Of a stretch of DNA of 64,000 bases, positions 57,706 to 64,000 are shown piece after piece. Source of the stretch: Cannabis sativa (lineage: Eukaryota > Streptophyta > Magnoliopsida > Rosales > Cannabaceae). Location: positions 69,336,600 to 69,400,599 of the forward strand of contig NC_083602.1 of NCBI RefSeq assembly GCF_029168945.1, read 5' to 3'. Made by a program: the position numbers and the translations under genes. Under the pieces are notes generated by a model. It was not told the DNA's origin and searched no databases. It worked only from the letters and a program-made list of their open reading frames with translations. How positions within the stretch are numbered: position 1 is the first letter of the stretch; the number at the start of each line of letters is the position of its first letter.

Positions 57706-59150
57706 ATTAACCATGCTCTTTTAGCTAAGCTCGCTTGGCAACTAGCGAGCAAAGTTGACAGGCCGTGGTGTAATGTTTTCAAAGGCAAATATTTTCCGAG
57801 AGACTCTTTTTGGAGTATACAAGAGAAGGGCTCTGACAGTTTCATCTGGAGAGGCATTTTGAGTGCCAGAAAAACGATTTGCGATGAGGCTTACACTGTT
57901 ATAGCATCTGGGGAGGATGTGGATGTTTGGTGGCAGCCTTGGATACCTTAGTTGGGTTATGATGACTTTCGAGAATTGATGGAAAGCATTAGATCCAAAG
58001 CTCCTAGTCTAAGATGCGGGGCTAGTAGATCAAGAAGTTGGAATTTGGGTTATCTTTGCTTCCAAATAGCAAGGAATGCGGTCTGTGACACTCTTATTTG
58101 GAAAGATTCTATGGTTGGAAATTTTAGTGTAAAGGGTGCTTATTGGGTAGATCAAAAGGATAGATTTGGGAACTATGATGCGCTTTGGAGATGGATTTGA
58201 GATTCAAAGGTTCACCCAAGGCTGAGTTTGATGATTTGGAGGGCCTGCTCCGATGTTCTTCCAACGGGCGACAGGATTCTATCCTTGGAGGTAAACTCTT
58301 GTCCTGTGTGTCACTCTGCTCCTGAAACCTCTCTGCATCTGTTTACTAGGTGTAATTTTGCGGTTGCACTCTGGTTTACTTCTCCTATGCTCGTTAGAAT
58401 TGACACAATTCCTGGTAACAATATTTCTGAGGTCATCCGCAATCTGTGCTCTTCGTTGGATCCTGCTTGCAGGGTCAAAATGCTTGGTTGTATTGGGGTT
58501 ATTTTCGATTGCTTATGGAAAACCAGGAATAAGTTCATTCACTCCCTTGCCTCTATCCCTTGTTTGGACTCTATTAGAAAAGAAATTACTAGCAGATTTC
58601 ATGAAATGAGTACTATTGGTGATGGAGTTCCTTTGATGAAATCTAACCGATTGTCGACGACCGTTTTTCCTAAACTCTATACGGATAAATGTATCCTGGT
58701 GGACGAGTCCTATCTGGATGGAAGGTTTGGGTGTGCCTTGTTGTCTTTGGTGAGGGGCTCTTTTGATTGGTGGAGGTGTTCCTCCTCTAGTGCGTGTGAG
58801 TCAGCACTGGAAGCTGAAATGCAGGCGATGGTGCTTGGTCTTCAGTGGGCGTCTTTGAATCATTGGGATAACTTATCCCTCATCTCGGATTCTAAGGTCC
58901 TGGTGGAGGCCATTCTTGTAAAGAGAGCACCTCATTGGAAGTGTACTGCTTTATTTTCTTTTATTTTACATATGTTATCATCTTTTACTTACTGCTGTGT
59001 TGTTTTCACTAAAAGAGACTGTATTGTGGATGGTTAGGCCAAGGCTGCTCGAATGTGTAATGTTGAGTGGCAGAACTCTAAAGGGGAGGGATTTCTCTCT
59101 GTGAATCCCAATTCCTTTTGGGCTTTAATCTAAGCGGAACCGAGGTTCTT
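57706..59150 (+). pseudogene. LINE ORF2 fragment, right of the CACTA insertion
   Basis: This continues 50185: NHALLAKLAWQLASKV, RPWCNVFKGKYFP, FIWRGILSARK, VDVWWQPWIP, then a zinc-binding RT-associated domain (MIWRACSDVLPTGDRILS, then CPVCHSAPETSLHLFTRC), and an RNase H domain with VDESYLDGRFGCALL, LEAEMQAMVLGLQWA, LISDSKVLVEAI. It stays in one frame from 57688 to the end, broken only by stops at about 57949, 58198 and 59035; the last lies in the final RNase H motif, after which AKAARM follows. There is no clear poly(A) at the end. The whole LINE copy is 5' truncated and inactive. Confidence 0.87.
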
Positions 59151-59229
59151 TAAAAATATATATATATTTTTAGTTGTTCAATAATACTTTTTTTTTAAAC
59201 GAAGTGAAATAATACTTTAAATAAAATAA

Positions 59230-60612
59230 TTTAAGTCAACTAACTCTTGTATGGATCCTATCATGTTTCTAGGTTTATACACAGATGAAAGAAGGTTACA
59301 AAATGTGCATGTTACAAATTATTTATTTGATCTATTGACAATTGGACTATGGTTAAAATTATATCATTAGATCTGTCAACAAGTCAACCATAGCAATTTA
59401 AATCAAATAATAATATGTTTTATAAAACAAGTTTGAATGAACAATAAATAAAACACACATGTAACAACATTGTATAGTTGGTTATAGGATTTATTTAATT
59501 TAAATTAAATAATTAATTAAGTAAATTTCAAAAATCTTTAAATAAAAAATATTTAATTTCGAAAAATTATTAAATAATTAATTTAAAATTCAACCTATAA
59601 TTTAAAAATTAAGTTTATAATTAAATATCTTTTCAAAAATATCAACTAACTTTTTAAATTTATGTTATTTTTTAAAAGATAACATTAAATATCTAATAAC
59701 ATAAAATGATAAATAAATATCATTTATCCAATTTTATAATTTAATTTAAAAAAAAATAACAAACTTTTGAAAGTTGATAAAATATTTGGTTAGTTTTTTA
59801 AAATTATCTAGAATATTTTATTAAAATATCATATTTTTAAATTTTAAATTAAGATCATTTTATAAAAATTATTTAAATAATCAAAAAAAGAGAATATTTG
59901 ACCTTAAATTTAAAAATAAGATAAAATAATCAAATTTTAAAATTAAAATAACCAATTAAGCAAAAAAAAAGTAAAAATTATCATTTTTCAAGTTCAAAAT
60001 CTACTAATATCTATAATTAATTAATAAAATAATAATTAATTTCAAACTAATAATTAGACTTGAGATTTAAAAATTAAAAATCTACACAAAAAATCGAAAT
60101 TAAATTCCATGAAAAAATTTGAAAAAATTGCATTTGGTGCAGATAGTATGCATTGCATACCATCCACGCGCGTGCTTCAAGAGGGCTGATTGAGAAACCT
60201 TGGCAGATGAGGCTGCATGCAGCATCACCATGCGCGGACGAGGGTTTAGACAAGCTCCTGGGCAAGCTTCCTCGAACAAGAATTGTTCGAACACGCGTGC
60301 TGACCGAGTGACACTCAGTGTGCGTACGCACAAGGAAGTGACCCTTCCCTGATTTTTTTTTTTTAAATTTTAAAAATTCATAACTAATTCATTTTAAATC
60401 GAAATTAAGTTTTGTAAAAAAAAATAAATTGCTTAATTTTTTTTATAATATCCAAATAAAATGATTCTAGATCGTGAAACTAAATATTTTACGTAAAAAA
60501 TTAATAAACATCAATCAATCATCAAATAAACACATATATAGATCAACATGAATCACATCCAAATCACACATTCATCGTTTTAAATCTATATTTCTTGAAA
60601 GTAAATCATTAC
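59230..60612 (-). mobile_element. 5' internal part of copia element 4 (minus strand)
   Basis: Read on the minus strand it is the untranslated stretch after the primer site, matching for example 23500-23710 of element 3 around 59245-59460. A GC-rich patch (about 60130-60350) carries the palindrome GCTGCATGCAGC (60212-60223) and a hairpin GTATGC-ATT-GCATAC (60146-60160). The rest of the element is missing; on its far side lies LINE-derived DNA. Confidence 0.75.
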
Positions 60613-60615
60613 CAT

Positions 60616-60628
60616 GGCTCTGAGGCCA
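60616..60628 (-). other. Primer-binding site of copia element 4
   Basis: On the minus strand TGGCCTCAGAGCC follows the LTR end by two bases, the same variant as at 705. Confidence 0.72.
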
Positions 60629-60630
60629 GT

Positions 60631-61606
60631 TCTTAGAATATATTTTACTAGGATCTAGATTTACTAACAAGTATGTTGATTAACACCATAAATGAATTCT
60701 CTAAAACAATATAATTAAACACATATAAAGTTCAAGTAACCTTACATTGATGGCAGTGGAATAATATGTCTCCTCCCACTCAGATCTCTAACCTTGTTCA
60801 TTTTTGTCGTAGAGTATTATCAAGATCTGAGCCCGATTCTCCTTCAAGTGTTGGATTCTTCACAGTCTTACACACTATGATTGAGTACTTGAGTTGCTAT
60901 GGGTGGGCATGTACTCTTTCACTATAGACTCAAAATATATGAAGAGGGAGAGAGAGGATTTCGAAATTAGTGAAGGAAAGGAGGATCTCAAAAACTCTAG
61001 TTGTCTGACAGAATGTAAACTAGGTTATAAAGTTGGATGAGAATGAGAACATCCTATTCTTTTTATACTATTTCACCTAGGGTTAGGATTTAAATTATAT
61101 GGAATAAAAAATGATAAAATAATAGCAAAATAAAGCATATAGTGGCCGGCCATAGTAATGGGCCCCACTAGTTATAATTTTGCCATATTTTTAAACCATT
61201 TATCTTTTATCTCACTAATGCCATATTTTTCAATTTTAATCCTATAAATGCCAAAACTATTTATTTAATAATTAAAATTAATCATCAAATAAAGTTATCA
61301 TTTAACTTATTTATTAATTAGACTTTACTCAGTCTTTTAATTAATAAATAAACCATAAAACCCCTTTTTTTTATAATTAAGTCATTGCTTAGTAAAATTC
61401 ATTAATAAGACATAGTCTAATTTTAAAATTATAATTGATTAATTAAAACCAATTAATTGAGTCTGCAAGTAGTATTATCTCAACTAGTGTGGGGACCATG
61501 GGCCTATATAATCAAGCTTCCAATAAGCAGCTTTAGAATTTACCAAGTAACTATTAATTCCTCCTTGCGCCACTATAGATTTAGAATTTCACTCTTAATT
61601 ACATAG
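60631..61606 (-). mobile_element. 5' LTR of copia element 4, truncated (minus strand)
   Basis: It covers the last ~975 bp of the family LTR on the minus strand, with a decayed end (TTCTAAGA instead of TTCCAACA). The first ~900 bp are missing; a plus-strand LTR begins at 61607 instead. Confidence 0.78.
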
Positions 61607-62207
61607 TATTGGATTTTGTGCCCTAAATAAAAGTCATTTCAATATAATTAGGTTTATTAATTAATAAAGATCAAAAATCACATTCTATATTGTATGGTTC
61701 ACATGATTTATTTCGTGATTATATTTAATGTATAAATTCTATTAAGTGCAGGATAGATATAAATATATATATATTTGTTCATGATTGTAGTGTCGTCAGA
61801 ACAGTAGAATATAATCATGATTATATATTCAAAAGTTTAATTCTCATGATTTGTCAGATCACTGGATTTAGACTGACATGATAATCGGCGATAAGGTATA
61901 CTTACACCTTAAATAAGTGTTATGTCCTTTTTAGGGCATTGGCAAAGTTTACTAGTATCGGATGTATGGAGTACACATTGGAAGGGACTGATATTGAACT
62001 TGAATAAGATATCATAAACTTATCGTTATATCTTTCTAAGTCAATATCAATGGTTGATGTTAGGTCTATGGATCTTAATCCTGATATGGTTAGGTTCAAC
62101 TTAGTTGTATTATTTATGTTCTTCAAGTTGTTCGTGGATGCTAACTTATGGTTCTCGCGGATATTTACATCTTGGGAACATGGTAGTTCAATTGAGTGGG
62201 AGTGCTG
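61607..62207 (+). mobile_element. Copia-family LTR fragment, first 600 bp
   Basis: It starts TATTGGATTTTGTGCCCTA, a diverged form of TGTTGGGTTTTATGCCC, and follows the LTR to 'attgagtgggagtgctg'. It is interrupted at 62208 by another LTR of the same family. Its remainder would be expected beyond the window if this is a simple insertion. Confidence 0.78.
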
Positions 62208-64000
62208 TGTTGGGTTTTATGCCCTAAATAAAACTCTTTACAATCTGATTAGTTATCAATATAAGAAATTTAAAGTGATTGATGTTTGCATGAATTTTAC
62301 ATGCTAATGGTTTAAATATGTTTATTATATTTACACACAAAATCAGTTAAATCCAGATCATATGTTTATTCACAATTACAGTATCGTCAACACAGTGGAA
62401 TGTGATTGTAATCATATGAATCAAAAGACTTGGTCCCTGTTTCATCAGTGTTATTGGATTTACAATAATGTGATAATCAGCGATGATGTATACTTACACT
62501 TGGAGTAAGTGTTATGTTCTTTTCAGGACATTAGTAAAGTATACTAGTTTCAAATGTATGGAGTATACATTGGACTGGACCGATATTGCAACTAAGTTAA
62601 GATATTACAAACTTACCGTTATATATATCTTTCCAATTCAATATCAGTAGTTGATCTTAAGATTAAAAGAATCTAAATCCTGATATGCTTAGGCTCAACT
62701 CAGGAGTACTATTCATGTTCTTTGATTTATTAGTTAAGCCTACTTTTAGGTCAGGTGATACGTATATTTTGGGAACATGATAGTATGATTGAGTGGGAGT
62801 GCTGAACATAAATATGAAATCTATAGCTTTTACTGGTGTATAGAAGTAAAGTAATGATTCCCTTCGAGCTTAGCAAATAGAAGTAAATGGATGAGCTCTT
62901 GTTTAACTGACTAATTATTAGATCACTAAACACCATTTACAGGTAGCTAAGTGTTTTAAGGGGCAAAATACATTGAGGGGTGAGAACGGTAAAGAAATCC
63001 CATCTTGATGTAGATCATCTATATAGAGGATCTTTAAATCACAATAAGATTATAACAATGGTTAAATAAGATAGCATATTGATATCGTGAAACATATAAT
63101 ATGCTCTATATAAGTCTGAGAGTGCAATTCTAAGTTCAAAGAGTGGATTCAACGAAGAAGTAATAAGTAGGAATTTACTTGGTAAATTTGGTTCACTTAT
63201 TGGAAGCTCAGCTTATATATCCGTGGTCCCCATTCTAGTTGAGAACATTCTGCTTGTAAGACTCATTAATTGATTCGTGATTGATCAATTATAATTCTAA
63301 AGTTAGAATGTGTCTAATTTTATGAATTTTCACTAAGCAGGGGTGAAATTGTAAAGAAAAGAGTTTTAAGGTTTATTTATTTATTAATGGACTTTATATG
63401 TCTAATTAATAATTAAATTAAATGACAATATTATTTAATAATCTATTTTAGTTATTAAATAATTAGTTTTGGCATTTAAAAGGTTAGAATTGGAAAATTG
63501 GCGTTTTTGAGAAAATAGAAATAAAATTTGATATAACTGCAAAATCAAGTGGGGCCCACTACTACACCTTGGCCGACACCTTATTGTGGAGTTTCAAATT
63601 GATTTTTTCATTATTTTAATGTCAAATAATTCCTAACCTAAACCTAGTAGTTGCCTATAAATAGAAAGTGATGGCTCAATCAAATTATAAGTTTTCACAA
63701 GCCTTTATGACAGAAATTTCTCTCTTCAGAAAAACTGAGCCTTCCCCACTTTCTATACTTCGCCGAAACCCTCTCTTCTCTTTTACCTTCATCAATTTCG
63801 ACCCTAGTGAAAGAGTAAGTGCCCACACACAGCAAGTAGTAACTCAATCATAGATTGGAAGACTGTGAAGGATCAAACTTGAAAAAGAAGGACATTTGGG
63901 CTCAGATCTTGATTATACTCTGCTACAAAAAGGATACAAGGGTTAGAGATCTGAGCGGAAGGAGACATTAATTCCGCTGCATCAATGTAAGGTTTTCTTA
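62208..64000 (+). mobile_element. Copia-family LTR running off the window
   Basis: It starts TGTTGGGTTTTATGCCC right after TGCTG (62203-62207, probable left target copy). 1,793 bp are seen, about 100 bp short of the full length. It has the CTATAAATAG box at about 63655 and is of the same variant as 1-509 and 9173-11075. Whether this is a solo LTR or the 5' LTR of a full element cannot be told. Confidence 0.88.

Noticed and set aside
1..64000. CRISPR array, bacterial operon or phage region
   Set aside because: Introns, plant retrotransposon families and composition show plant nuclear DNA. Repeats seen are transposon, minisatellite or microsatellite.

Overview
This is nuclear DNA from a plant, almost certainly a eudicot. 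It is very AT-rich and made mostly of nested transposons: Ty1/copia, Athila-type Ty3/gypsy, CACTA, plant LINEs, Helitrons, MITEs and a SINE-like unit. The only gene that looks intact and belongs to the host is a single-exon SRC2-like C2-domain protein on the minus strand (40503-41345). I cannot name the species; a Rosales-type genome is only a guess.

Layout. Positions 1-11075 hold copies of one copia family with LTRs of about 1.86-1.90 kb: an LTR end, an element with a ruined pol, and the 5' half of a second copy on the minus strand. Positions 11076-40130 are a stack of insertions. The base layer is the RNase H end of a LINE. An Athila-type element with three LTRs sits in it (11178-39688, target duplication AGCTA). 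Inside the Athila RNase H are a copia solo LTR (18282-20173, duplication CTGTT) and a complete copia element (20487-32169, duplication CTATC). The complete copy itself holds an unrelated solo LTR (26348-28412, duplication ATAGT). Removing each insertion restores the sequence beneath it, so the order of events can be read directly.

Positions 40130-49700 are a gene island and its flank: the SRC2-like gene with a TATA box and a cold-type DRE core, two tandem MITEs, a 1.39 kb inverted-repeat element with minisatellite arms, a Helitron zone, a SINE-like unit and a foldback MITE. Positions 49755-59150 are a second LINE pseudogene split by a 7.5 kb CACTA element (50186-57705, duplication ATT). The CACTA carries degenerate TNP2-type and Ptta/En/Spm-type genes and palindromic subterminal repeats. 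Positions 59230-64000 return to the copia family: a minus-strand 5' half, a plus-strand LTR fragment, and an LTR inserted in that fragment that runs off the window.

No transposon gene here looks able to make a working protein; all carry stops, frameshifts or truncations. Even so, the complete copia copy has LTRs differing by about 1%, and it shares two in-frame pol stops with another copy. This suggests the family kept moving after its own polymerase had died. I found no wholly new gene system. The most unusual signals are a palindrome kept downstream of the primer-binding site in all four copia copies, the three-LTR Athila array inside one target duplication, and an abrupt strand-composition switch in the Athila spacer.
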